A stretch of 64,000 nucleotides of DNA, from the NCBI RefSeq assembly GCF_030704535.1, contig NC_081807.1, positions 4,133,001 to 4,197,000 of the forward strand. The letters run 5' to 3'. A program made the position numbers and the translations under genes. Shown one piece after another: positions 12,893-28,240 of the stretch. This DNA comes from Vitis vinifera. Taxonomy: Eukaryota > Streptophyta > Magnoliopsida > Vitales > Vitaceae. Under the pieces are notes generated by a model that had not been told where the DNA came from, did no database searches, and worked only from the letters and a program-made list of their open reading frames with translations. Each line of letters begins with the position of its first letter. Position 1 is the stretch's first letter.

Positions 12893-15800
12893 ATGCATGA
12901 AGTGAAGTGGCAGGGTTCTTCATTGAAACCATTCAACCTCATGGAGGTAACAACTTCAAACCACAGGCGTTCCATGAGGTATATCTTCATTGAAACCATT
13001 TCCAAGCTGTCCATTTTCTTTTCCTTTTTCTTTTCCTGTTCTCTCTGGAGTTCCAAGTTAAAATCATATGACTATGGTTTGTGGGTAAAGAGGGAAGCCA
13101 GAGGCTTAAAAGCTGCATTCAAGCTCTATATGCCAATTTTCGTATGTTTTGTGCCAGAGAAAAACCCATTAGCTGTTAGATAAATTGTCTCTTTGGTCCT
13201 ACTGCCTTGTGTTCATGCAAATTTCATAGAAATCAAAACTCTTGAGTGTATTTATTTTTAGTATGGTAGATGAAAGCAAGGAGGAACCCTGAATGAAGAG
13301 GGAGAAACTGCTGGTTTTTGTTCTCACTGTTAGACCCTTCTGTTGTGTTGGATTTAGCCACATGTCCAAAGTTACTTCATTATGTGTTGCTATACTGCTG
13401 AGACTAGTTTCGTTTTTAACAGTGACCCTGCTAAGAGAAAATTTGAGGAGAAACCAAGTAGCATTCTCAAAGCTTCTCACCGTCTTGGGTTGGTAAGAAT
13501 TTCATTTATATTCTTTGTTCTTGGTTTACCGACTAAAATGAGGGTTTTCTTCTCATTTTCCTTAATGAAAATCACATCCCTCTGTTTCTCATGGATCAAA
13601 ATCTTCAGTACCATGTTACCCATGACTGATTTCCCAGCCTTTCCTCTATAATAGGTAGTTTCGAATTTCGGGATTTGTTCAAAATTTTAATAACTTGATT
13701 TATAATAATGGTAAAAGGGACAATACTGAATCTGCATGAACCCCAAGATATCATCCATAGATGACTTGTCTTTGGTAATAGATGAACATTACCATATGTA
13801 AATTCAGGTGCTAAAAATATTCCAAAATAAGATATACCGACTGAAAAATTTGCATTTATAACAAAAAAGTTCTTTAGTTTTTTTCCCTTTTTTTTTGGGT
13901 TCTTGTATGGACAATTCTCATTCAGAATATATATCTATGGATTTACAAGTTTGTCCCAACTGTTTGACTTTGAGACTTTGTTTCATATAGGATATGGGAC
14001 AATTCAGAAGCTCTGTTGAAGCAAAGAAGCAGTCCCCAAGAGCTGAGGTTCAGAATTCTTTGAAGCAAGAGGTAAAATAAATGATAATAATAACTAAACT
14101 TGTTGATCTGGGTACTTTATATGGGGAGTATTAACCCAGCTTGAAAAGGCATTTGGAATAGTTTGTTCTGAAGTTTGAATGAAACAAATTCATTTTACTT
14201 CTTGAATTCTCCCATTTATTTCTAGTACTTACGAAATTGAAGGTTACTTAGAACCGTTGATAAGTTTTATTTCTGATTTTTAATACCCTTCAGTTCTATA
14301 TATTGAGGACACAAACACAAGTTTCAATCTTTCTAACACCAGGCTCTCAAAAAACTGAACATGAAAGAACTATGAACCAGGAGCAGGATCAGTGGCCAAA
14401 TACAAAAAATCCACAGTACTAAACTATAAATTGAAAAAAAAAACCTTGTTCAGTATGTTTTGAGTCCATGTTCTTTTAGTGCACATCATGTTGTTAGCTT
14501 TCACTCATTTTGTTTTCTTCTATAGATTCTACAGCTTCAGAAGGGATTACAAGACCAATTTCTGGTTCGACGTGCATTAGAGAAGGCATTGGGTTATAGG
14601 TCTTTCTCCCATGATACCATAAATGCAAACTCAGTGCCCAAGGTAGCTCTCTCCCTTCAATAACATGTTTGTTATTGTAATTTTCTTATTCATATGTATA
14701 TCCATGTACTTTGATTCAGTATTCATCTGAAAGCATTGATCTTTTTCTGTCTTGGTCTCTAACAATTCTGAGTTTACTCATTGGCATTGTGATTGTTTGG
14801 CAACAAGAATTTCGAAAAAGCAAAACACACAGTCTGAACCATGTTTGCTGAGGAAAAGAACAAGAAAAGTGTCTAGAATGTCTTTGAACCTCATTGCTGA
14901 CACTAGGACAAATCTTTTTATTTAGCTTGACTTTGATTTTGCTTCTACTTTACCTTTTTATTTAGCTTACATTTTCCCTCGAACTAATCTTGCTGATACT
15001 GACCATTTGGTGTTGCTTCTACTTTATTTCAGCCTGCTGAGAATCTGATCAAGGAAATTGCGGTTTTGGAGCTGGAAGTTGTCTACCTGGAACAATATCT
15101 TCTCTCATTGTACCGGAAAACATTTGATCGACAAATTTCATCCGTTTCTACCGTGGATGATAGAATAAAGTCAACTTCAACTGCCCATAGAAGGATGTTT
15201 CAAGAAGTTTCTGGAGATAAGATCATATCAAAGACTGAAAATTCAGTTATTCACTCTAGCCATCTTTTGTCACCCCGAGATTCAATTGACAATCCACCAA
15301 AGGAATGCAATGACATTTGGGGACCTCATAAGTTGTTGGATTCTAGCATTCATCGCAGCCATTCCTCCCTATCTCAACGTTCAACTTGTCCGATTAGAAC
15401 TTCTCCTTCAATGCAAACTCTAGCCAAAGCTGTAGACTCGTACCATTCTCTACCTTTGTCCATGCTGGAGGTAACTTATTCAATTCATCTGAAAAAAAAA
15501 CCAAAAGGAAACTATATATTGGCTAGAAGGAGAATTTTCCCAAATCTTGTTGTCCTATTCTCACTTTAAATCATTATTTTGATAACTATTTTCCCTTTTT
15601 CAAAATCCAAACAATGTTATTTTTAACATAGTATATGTCCTTAGATTGTTGATATTAAATGATAATTTGAGGCTTCTCTAAGTAATTTTTCATCTGCAGC
15701 GTGCTGACAATGCTCCTTCAAATGCAATCAGCCTGGCAGAGCATCTTGGTACCAACATTTGTGATCATGATCCAATGACACCAAACCGGCTCTCTGAGGA

Positions 15801-17748
15801 GATGATTAAGTGCATCTCAGCCATATATTGCAGACTTGCAGACCCCCCTTTGTCCAATAATGATTATCCTTCCTCTCCTATTTCCTCCCCATTATCAATG
15901 AATGAGTTTTCTCCGCGAGGCCAGTGTGATATGTGGAGCCCACAATGCCGTAAAAATTCATCTTTCAATTCAGTGTTGGATAACCCTTTCCACATTGAAG
16001 AGTCGAAGGAATTCAGTGGACCATACTGCACAATGGTGGAAGTGAAATGGATTTGTAGAGACAGTAAAAAGTTAAGAGACATTGGGCCCATGCTACAAAA
16101 ATTTCGGTGAGTCTTCCTCACTCTGTTAAATCCTTCAAAATTTTCAACTTGTGCTATCATGTCTGTTTTAAACAAGTATTTCTTTCCTTAAAGCTCTGTT
16201 TTGAGGCAAAGGAAATAGAGGAAAGGAAAATAAAACTTTCTGCTATGTATCACTGAAAATAATTTTATTGTATGAAGGGGAATTTTCTTTTTCTTTTTCT
16301 TTTTCTAAACCCTATTCTCATGATTAATTTTTTGCTACTATGAGTGATTGAAATATGAGAACTATTCCATTGCAGGTCACTTGTTTATCAGTTGGAACAA
16401 GTTGATCCTAGAAAGATGAGACATGAGGAGAAGCTAGCTTTCTGGATTAATGTACACAATGCACTAATAATGCATGTAATGGTCATACAACTAAGTATAT
16501 ATTAACGTCATTGATTATCTCATTTATGTTTGTGCTGTGAGGCTGTGAGAATATGCAATCAATCTATGGTTTGTTGTCCTACAGGCATTCTTGGTTTATG
16601 GGATTCCACAAAATAATCTAAAGAGAATTTCTTTACTTCTCAAGGTGAGTATTGCTTCTTTGTTTTTCTTTAAAAAAGGAAATGTTATGCACTTTTGTCA
16701 TCATAATTTGAGGCATGGTTCAGGCTGCATATAATGTGGGAGGTCACACCATAAGCGTAGACATGATACAGAATTCTATTTTAGGATGCAGATTGGCTCG
16801 CCCTGGACAAGTAAATCCTGTTCCCTGGTTCTTAATATCAGTATTTGTGTGTTCAACTGCATGATCCTCTTCCTTCCTTTCAGACTAATTGTGTGCTAAT
16901 GGGGCTGATGAAGCTTTACTTCTGCTTGTAGTGGCTCTGGTCGTTGTTTTCATCAACAAAGAAATTCAAGGCTCGAGATGAGAGGAAAGCATATGGCATT
17001 GAGCACCCTGAGCCTCTCCTGCATTTTGCACTCTGTTCAGGAAGCCATTCTGATCCTTCGGTACATCTATGCCCTTGATCTCGCGCTTCTAGCACAAAAG
17101 CTGCTTTCAATTAACTGCAAAATTTTGCTTGTGATTCATCCAACATAAAAAAATGTTGCTTGTTTGGCTAGTTTAGAAGTTGCCAACAATCCCATAAAAC
17201 TCTTCTTTATAGAAAAAACATCCCATAAAACTTATTCTTGAGAGAACACACATCAGGTCAGACACATCTTTGTTAGAATCTTCACAACTATCATATCATG
17301 TTGATCTTGAGCTGAAGTTATATCTCAAATGGCTCCAATCATCTTTCGATACCATGATTGAAAACTGATAGTAAAATGAAAAGATGCATGAAATCATTGT
17401 AATTGTTCAATACTAAATCATATTGGCTGTGTATGAATTTTTCAGGCCCGCATATACACACCAAAGAACGTGTTCCAGGAGTTGGAAGTTGCAAAAGAAG
17501 AGTACATCCGAACCGCCTTCAGGTTACACAAGGGACAGAAAGTTCTTCTACCAAAGCTTGTGGAGTCTTTTTCCAAGGAATCTGGTTTGTGTCAAGCTGA
17601 TCTGGTGGAGATCATTGAGCATTGTATGCCTAACAGCTTGGGAAAGGGCATCCACTGGGGTCAGCATGGAAAATTTTGGAAGAGCATAGAATGGACCCCT
17701 CACAACTTCGCATTCCGTTATCTGCTTTCAAGAGAGCTACCAAAGTGA
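12893..17748 (+). CDS. Leucine-zipper (MIP1-type) and DUF547 protein
   Basis: Eleven exons: 12893-12978, 13423-13492, 13991-14071, 14526-14642, 15033-15470, 15700-16106, 16376-16475, 16585-16644, 16724-16810, 16932-17060 and 17446-17748. They join in frame to 625 aa. Residues about 80-165 form a coiled-coil zipper split over exons 4 and 5 ([20 protein letters not shown], then [20 protein letters not shown]), as in plant 'ternary complex factor MIP1' proteins. A serine-rich linker follows. DUF547 lies at about 400-530, with [20 protein letters not shown] and [16 protein letters not shown]. The C-terminal exon holds the conserved [18 protein letters not shown] segment. The biochemical role of DUF547 is not known to me; the zipper suggests dimerisation or partner binding. 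The start ATG opens a short exon; an upstream coding exon cannot be excluded. Confidence 0.88.
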
Positions 17749-19337
17749 TTTCATGCCCTGATATATGCCTGAGATCCTCAAGGGGATAATGAAAATAATA
17801 GTATTGGTGAGTTCAAATGAGTTGGTTTCATATAGAAGAATCATCACTGAATTTTTTGAAGGAAGCACACCAACAACTCAGATACCAGAGTTGAGATCAT
17901 GTTTCTTAGAAGAACGGTGATCAAACAGGCTCAAGCTCATTGAGCTTGAGCATACAAACTGCTTTGAATCTGACTCGAATGTAGTTGTGACATGCTTGAG
18001 CATACACTTGATCTGGTCTGATCACCAGTCTTCTTAGAAGGCCATGGTTGTGATCTGGCTGTCATTCCCCTCTGCAGCACCTGAAATTGTACAACTTTTC
18101 ATGCACAAAAACAAAATCAGAGTACAGGAGATGGATGATGACTAGAGTGGCTATATATATTCAGCTTGTTGAAAACATCATATTTTTTCATACTGCTTCT
18201 GTAATAGAAAGTATCTTCAGCAATCTAAATCAGTGTTTTCTTTGATTTAAAGTTTGAACCACACATAGACTGGGTAGATGATACAAATCAGAAGTGATAA
18301 CACAGTGATTAAAAAGAAGGGAAAGGGGCCAAAAAAAAAAAAAAAAAAAAAAACCTTGTCATTACAGAGACTTTTTAAGTACTTGATCTTTACATGTATT
18401 TGGAGCTGTTTGCTCTTGAGAATCAAGCTAGCTGAGAAAATCCTCTGGGTAGGTACATTCATTCACAAATTTTTATCAAAAGTGAAGTCCTCTCTTGTCT
18501 ACTCACTTTTTGAAGTTTTGAATTTTCAAATATGCAGCTAAAATAGTAGCCCAGATCGGATATATATTCAATGTTCCATCAAATCTGTGGAAAGTGTGAG
18601 CTGCTACTTCAGAGTGATTAATAAAGGACAAATAAGAAAAATGAGATGAGAAAAGAGGGTTGTTAACCAACCTCCCTATGACTCTCACTATCCCACTCCA
18701 TGTGAGTGTCCCTTTTCTCTGCCCCACAGTTCCCATTCTTTTCCCAAGAGACTGAAAATGAAAGAATTACAAGCATTCCCAAACTCTGCCATTTTTTTTT
18801 CTTACAATGCTAAGAAAATTTGGAGGTATTTTCTGCCAAACCAAAGACGAATTCATATTGTATTAATTTAGAATTGAAGAAAACTCATGTTTGATCTTAT
18901 TTTTTTGTATCGTAGTCACATTCTTCGTACCCGAATATTATGTTACATTTTTCATATTTTTTATGACATTTTTGTACTCTAGACATGTTTAGAAAAGCTA
19001 ATTCTTAAATGTCTTATATATACCAAATTCACAGTACATACTATATGGCGTAACAAGTCTGGAATTTCCATGAAGAGAAAGGAGGGATTAATCTTTGTAA
19101 AGAAAAAGAAAAAGAAAAAGAAAAAGAAAAAAGGGGAAGATTGATTTTGTTGTTTTATGGGGTTTGGCTGGCATACACATATGTGGTGAGAGAGCACAAT
19201 GTCTACAATCACATATTGATATTATATCATAGGACAAACCATTGTTGTTTGGCGCTTCTTCAATCCAATAGTTTTGCTTTGAAACTCCACACCCAACTTT
19301 CTTAGAAACCACTAGCGGTTTGCGCAGAGAGAGGGAG
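17749..19337. other. 3' flank of the DUF547 gene and PDV2 upstream region
   Basis: Apart from the hairpin at 17902-18040, this interval holds a run of about 22 A at 18330-18352 and a pure (GAAAAA)n tract at about 19096-19131, both simple repeats. No coding exon was recognised. The last 200 bp should contain the PDV2 promoter and leader. Confidence 0.5.
17902..18040. repeat. Imperfect inverted repeat (hairpin) downstream of the DUF547 gene
   Basis: A 34-base arm at 17902-17935 matches the reverse complement of 18007-18040 at 26 of 34 positions by my hand alignment. Next to the left arm is an 11-bp perfect inverted repeat around a single T (17929-17951, GCTCAAGCTCA and its complement). The structure begins about 150 bp after the stop codon and is probably within the 3' UTR. 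It could be a small foldback element or an RNA hairpin. No target duplication was identified. Confidence 0.6.
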
Positions 19338-22300
19338 ATGGATGAAGAGGGCATTGGGGTGGTGTTGGCTAGAGCGTCGGAGCTTCGATCCAAGTTCACT
19401 AACTGCATCCACAAAGCCACTACCCAAGGAGATGAAGTTGAAGAAGGAGAAGAGAAGGAAGAGGGAGAGGCTGCTTCGGAGACCCTTTTGAACATTCGTG
19501 ATGCCCTTGAATCCCTCGAGTCCCAGCTCTCTTCCTTGCAGGTCTTTCTCTCTCTCTATTCTGCCCCTTCGTTGTTTTAGGGTTTTAGGGTTTAACGCTG
19601 GTTTGGCTCTTGGGAAAATGGCTGGGAAAATGCATGAGAAATGGAAACCCTCTTATTTTTGTGGGACGATGGTGGGTGAAATACTGTGTGTTCGGTGGGG
19701 GAACTGAGAATAGTGTTGTTCTCGAAAAGGAAAGTTGTTGAAACTTTTCAGAGATCGCCCTTCGAGTTTCCAGGGTTTGGATTCTTGAAAATGTAGAAAA
19801 CAAATTCTTTAATAATTCTTGAGTGCTCGCTGTTTCTAGTTTCTAGGGTTTGGGTTCTTGGAAATGCAGAGAACTATTTTTTTAATGATTCTCAAAACTT
19901 CTGGTTTCCAGTAAATTCCTTTTGGGGAAAAAGGGAAACGGTTTGGGAAACTGCCCACCAAACGCGTCTTCATCAGTAACCCATGCATGCCCTAATTTGT
20001 TTGCCTCTGTTATTGATACTGTTTTCTCTTTATTCTGATAGTACCCCTTATTTTTGTGCAATACAGATAGTAGTTTAAACATTTGAAGTTCCCTTTTCAT
20101 TCATACTATGTTTAAGCAACTTCGTGCCCGGGATTGTTTTTTGGGTCGTTATTTAGTTGGTGATCCTCCAAGAACTTCATCTCTACTTATGGGAATCTCA
20201 TAGTTTGATGCCAAAACTTAGGGTTTTGTTAATGTGCATTATGCTCGAATGTTTAGTATTGATCAATCCTTCAAGCAACTTCGTTTTCAGGATTGTTTTT
20301 TGAGTAGTTATTTATTTAGTTGGTGATCCTCCATGAACTTCATCTGCACTGATGGGAATCTCATAATTTGATGCCAAAATTTAGGGTTTGGTTCATGTGC
20401 ATTATTCTCTGATGTTTAGTATTGATTAATCCAAGGAACACTCAAGTTATGGGTACCAGAATGTGTCTTCAGATGCATTTATAGTGGCTAGAGAAATGAT
20501 ATATTTAATAATGCTTGCTTCTTCATGCTCGGTTTAACTGTGTAACCCAGAAATATGATTATATTTGGTTTAGCTTTTATTGATCCTAGTTGGTTTCTAA
20601 CAGTATTATATAGTCCACTAGTTGAAAATAAATCTGCTTCATGCATTTTTGTTGTTTTCAATTTGCTTTTATTGATCCTGGAATCTCCCACAAACCCTCC
20701 CCAACCTTTTATTTATTTATTTATTTATTGAATCAGTTTGTTTATTTGGTAAGATGGGATAGGTAATATTTAGAATGCTTTCACAAGAATAAGTGTTTAA
20801 TAGCATTAAATTTAAGTGGAGCCAAGATGAGCCTTAGAAAATTGTTACCTGACTGACCCTGAGCTCAGCATCTTAGAATTATCTGGTCACTAGTTATCTC
20901 ACTTCAGGCCCAGGCCCTATTGAGCTTGTGTTTGCCCCAGATTATGAGCCCCCAAGCTCATCTCATGAAGTTTAGTTCAGATTAGTTCATTTTGGTCAGT
21001 CCCTTTTGAACACCTCATTGTTGATCTGTACTGGTACCACTTTTGTTTCAGTTTGATCCATTTCCTAATCTCAGGTTCATGCTTACCTTATATGTTCTGT
21101 GCTAGTATGCCAGGATACTTCCTGTGACTAGTTAACTTTTGGAATAAACTTCAAGATGAATGGATTCTGATGTCTTGAGTTAATTATTTCTAATAGTGCA
21201 CTCGTGGCTCATATTTTTGCAATTACTTGTTATTTCACTGCTGGCTTTGATGAATTGCTTTAGTCTATTACCATAAAATGCCTGGGTAATTTATCCAAAT
21301 TCTGGTAGACATAACTGGTAATGTACAGAGTGCTGTTCATCAGCGGTGACTTTTCCTTGAATTAACTTCCAAATATAATGTTAATGTACAGAGGCAGGCA
21401 GATGATTTCCCTTTGGAAGAGTATTTAGTGATTTGAGTACCTCCCCTTCTGTGCATGCCTGCCCTTTTTTTTTTTCTTTTCCCCTTATATTTCTTTTTTT
21501 TTTTTTTGATGAATAAATAGCCGTATATTAATAAAAAGAAAAAAGGCACATCAAGTAAGCACCCCAAAGTATACAAGTGGTATACAAAAGAGGTTAAAGA
21601 ACCCCTGAAATAGAGCCTAATCAATCTACAAAATCCACAATGGAAGGGGGCCAAAGTCTAAAAACTCCTTGGCCCATGCCCATAGGTTACAAAGGAAAAA
21701 AAATTTACACCCTTGAACCGAATGACCCTCATTTTCAAAAGCCCTACTGTTTCTTTCCTTCCAAACTATCAAAAAAAGACATAAGGGAGCTGAAAGCCAC
21801 ACTTTCTTCCTCTTCTTTCCCACACAAGTCCCAAGCCACCCCAAAAAGGATCACAAACAAGGAGTTATTCTAAGCATGTTGCTGGAACATGCATTGCCAT
21901 GAAAACATAGATCACTTGTCTTTTCATTGTTATTTTTCACCCTAGTTGTCAAAATTCTGTTTTCTAAAACACAAGTGAAGTTGGAGTAGTTGAGAAGAAG
22001 AAAGTTTTGTATTATCCTTACAAATCTTCATATTCTTCTTTTCACGTGTGATTTGGACCTATTGAAATCTGTCTTGATGTTCAGGGTCTACAACAGCAGC
22101 AGTGGTATGAGAGAGAAGCTGCCTTGGCTGAGATTGATTACAGTCGCCAGAAGTTACTCAAGAAGCTCAAGCAGTATAAAGGGGAGGACTTGGAAGTGAT
22201 TCACGAGGCTTCTGCATTTGCAAGTGAGACAGTGGAGCACAGCAATGATCTCCTGCTGCCCCCATATCCAAGCCGTCCCCCACGCTCCCTTGTTGCAGAC

Positions 22301-22741
22301 AATGGTCATATGTCACACTTCCCTTTCATGCGGAAGTCTAATCAAAATGGGGTCACTGCTGGTGACTCAACAAATGAAGAGAATGAGAAACTGAATGAGT
22401 CAGAGAGAAATCAAATGCACTCCGGATCCAAAAACACATCCAAAGGGCTGGGAATTTTCTTCAATGGCGCAAAGATGGTGCTTACCCTAGTTGGTGTGAT
22501 ATCTATTCTAAGCCTGGCTGGTGTTGAGCCTAGGTTCAGGAAAAGGGATGCCTATTTCAATATTTTGGGCCTGTTTCAGCAGTCAGCAACTGAAGAAAAG
22601 AGGTCAAACACTGTTGAATGCCCTCCTGGGAAAGTACTGGTGCTGGAAGATGGGGAGGCTCGGTGCCTTGTGAAGGAGAGAGTTGAAATTCCATTTGAGT
22701 CTGTTGTTGCAACCCCCGATGTAAACTATGGTTGCGGATAA
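19338..22741 (+). CDS. PDV2: PLASTID DIVISION2 (PDV2), outer-envelope division protein
   Basis: Two exons, 19338-19541 and 22085-22741, join in frame to 286 aa. PDV2 sits in the chloroplast outer envelope, recruits the dynamin-related protein ARC5/DRP5B on the cytosolic side and contacts ARC6 through its intermembrane-space tail. The sequence fits: an acidic N-terminal region starting MDEEGIGVVLARASELRSKF, a predicted coiled coil about 55-105 (IRDALESLESQLSSL, then EREAALAEIDYSRQKLLKKL), the DLLLPPYPSRPP motif at 123-134, one membrane segment at 198-215 (KMVLTLVGVISILSLAGV), and a conserved tail with CPPGKVLVLEDGEARCLVKE. The protein ends in glycine (YGCG), as in Arabidopsis PDV2, where I recall the terminal glycine mattering for ARC6 binding. 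The 2.5-kb intron is unusually cluttered with repeats. Confidence 0.95.
19758..19897 (+). repeat. Short imperfect tandem duplication in PDV2 intron
   Basis: A segment of about 60 bp containing GGGTTTGGATTCTTG (about 19758-19819) recurs as GGGTTTGGGTTCTTG (about 19838-19897), including the following AATTCTT/GATTCTC stretch. This is a small local duplication in intron 1 of PDV2. No function is apparent. Confidence 0.5.
20114..20432 (+). repeat. About 158-bp tandem duplication in PDV2 intron
   Basis: Unit 1 (about 20114-20269) and unit 2 (about 20273-20432) share long identical blocks such as GGTGATCCTCCA, ACTTCATCT and GATGGGAATCTCATA/TATGGGAATCTCATA, and both end with TGTTTAGTATTGAT(C/T)AATCC. 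The two copies lie head to tail with only a few bases between them. It is a local duplication within the intron, not a recognised element. Confidence 0.7.
21491..21860 (-). mobile_element. 5'-truncated LINE (L1-type) 3' end in PDV2 intron
   Basis: Read on the minus strand, this stretch encodes the typical C-terminal tail of plant L1 LINEs, including a segment like PLCLFLIVWKERNSRAFEN. It ends in a poly(A) seen as a T run at about 21494-21507 on the plus strand. The upstream reverse-transcriptase part is absent, so this is a 5'-truncated copy lying antisense to PDV2. The right boundary is approximate and I could not identify a target duplication. The same tail region occurs in the larger LINE at the right end of the window. 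Confidence 0.75.
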
Positions 22742-23674
22742 AATGGCATTAATTTTGTTTTTGTGCATATCCGGTTTCTCTTTTGACACAATGTCATTGA
22801 ATTTCTTCTTCAAGGGCCTGCGTTTCTTACAATTTACTAGTAGTTAGTGATCTATTTGAATAATGTCTACTCCTATTGGTATCATGTGCTTTGGGGTATT
22901 CTCAAATTTTCATATCAAATGATGAAAGATTTTATTGTTCCAAATCCAACAGTGTGCACTCTGCCTTAAGAAAATGTGCACTGGCATGGGCTTATTGCAG
23001 AATTCATCCATTTGCGTATTTCTTGAGATTGTTTTCATACTTGCTCAGGCAATAAACTGTCCTAGAACATAACTAATGCTCATGCAACTGCAGCTCAAGC
23101 CCAACCGGTGGTAAAAAAGGCTGTGGCTTGAGCCCCAAGTCATAGGTGACATTGGCCCTATTAGGCTTCCAGAACATGGATGGCATCGATCTTCTGGAAG
23201 TGAGTTCTTGTTCCTTGTTCTTTCTATTCTCTGTGTTTGGACCTTTGAAACCTCACCCTTCCTTGTTCTTTCTATTCTCTGTGTTTGGACCTTTGAAACC
23301 TCACCCATTTGGAGGTTGTGGTTTTTATGGCTGTATGTGGTTTTGCATCCTATTTTTTAATCCCTGTTGGATTCATTGAATCATTGAATCCATCCCCATC
23401 TGATGGGCAATCTGTCAAAAAAGCTTCCATTTAAATGGCTAACAGGGCCAAAGGAATTCAAAGTCCAAGTCAATTTTTCCTTCCCCGCATAAAGCCTATT
23501 GTTTTGGCGGCTAGCCCAGAAAATAATTAAACATTGCCTCCTCCGAGCCATGAAAGGCCAATTTTATCTCTCCCTTTGTCTTTTTATCTTCAAGTACTTG
23601 CCACTGTCTCTACTTTTTGAACAGCTACTCCTCTTGATTGCTTTCGAAGTCCCCATCTGCAAGCCTTGAATACA
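22742..23674. other. PDV2 3' flank and globin 1 upstream region
   Basis: After the PDV2 stop there is probable 3' UTR, then intergenic DNA with a 48-bp tandem repeat (listed separately). No coding exon was recognised between 22742 and the globin start. The promoter of the first globin gene should lie within the last few hundred bases. Confidence 0.5.
23211..23306 (+). repeat. Perfect 48-bp tandem repeat upstream of globin 1
   Basis: Positions 23211-23258 and 23259-23306 appear identical by eye (each begins TTCCTTGTTCTTTCTATTCT and ends AAACCTCACCC). They are directly adjacent, and the pair ends about 370 bp upstream of the proposed globin 1 ATG. The identity suggests a recent duplication. 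A regulatory role is possible but not shown. Confidence 0.85.
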
Positions 23675-25396
<1,722 letters not shown>

Positions 25397-26483
25397 AAGA
25401 AAAAGAGGTCTCCTTCAAGAGAACGGCTCGAGAAAAGTCTAGATTCAATAGACATTTCTTGCTAATAATTTTGACTTTGGGTCGTTGCGAACATTCCATT
25501 TGCTCTTACCTACAAACTTCATTGATGTATGGTTGAATTAATTGCTTCATAGTTTCATCCAAATTTGTGAAATAAATTATCCTCAATCATGCAATGGAAT
25601 GGATGTATCAAGTGTTGTCAATAGTAATGGACAGAAGAAAATGTTGATCTCAGGATCTTGTACTAAGAGATCTTGATCCTATAAGGAGAAATGAGACAAA
25701 AAGATTCCTTATTTGAATGCCTTTTGTTGAGAAGAAACCAGCGATTGGGTAAAGTCTTGTTTGGGATAACTTCTTATCTTTTGCTCTAGTTGGAAGCTAA
25801 AGTTGAAGGAAGAGACGTAATTTTTAAAGAACTATATTGATATTGTAAAAGTTTTATTAAACATGAAAGAACTTCTTATGTAGTCAAAATAATGGATCAA
25901 TAAGTACCATTGCAAATATAATTTATAACCCTAGAACTTGGATTAAGCCTATTTCAAACCTACCATTCTGCATATACTGTGAATACTATAATAAAGAATT
26001 AACTAACCTTTTTGAATGTTCTCATGGCCTAAAATTTTGCTGCTCTAACCATGTAAATGGATTGGGACAAGAAAAATTTTGTTTATGAGGTGAATTCTTA
26101 ACTCATTCAAAGAGGGTGGTGGGCTTGAGACCTCTGGTAGTTGGTCCAAGAAAGAAATTTGTTCTAATTTGGATTCTTCTGCATGGTAGTTTATTTTATT
26201 GGGACTGTACATTTGGCAAATGTCCAAATGAATTGGATGTGGCACTCAATGAATACATAAATGTTGAAGCAATCCAAAACCATGTTCCATTACTAAAACT
26301 GCCCCTAGTTTTGGGACAGGTGTGACTTTCCACATGGATAATGTCAATCTTCAGGAAAAATAGACCCCAAGAACTGGCTCCCCAATGCCATCAAGGGTTA
26401 ATTTCATCTTCCTATATATGTTAAATCTCCACCCAAGAGAGAACCCATCTTTCAAAATCATCAGCTTTTCCCATTATCCAACC
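25397..26483. other. Spacer between the two globin genes
   Basis: About 1.1 kb separates the stop of globin 1 from the proposed start of globin 2. I see no further globin-like exon, transposon end or other coding region in it. It should contain the globin 1 3' UTR and the globin 2 promoter. Confidence 0.5.
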
Positions 26484-28106
<1,623 letters not shown>

Positions 28107-28240
28107 ACGTCTGCGATCTAATCATCTATGAAATAAGACTAAATAAATGTATTGATACACAGGAGCTGTTTGTTTTGGTTGTTTTTTGGGCTTATTCATT
28201 AGGTGTGTGCTGGAATAAAATCTTTGGCAAGGTCTTAGTA

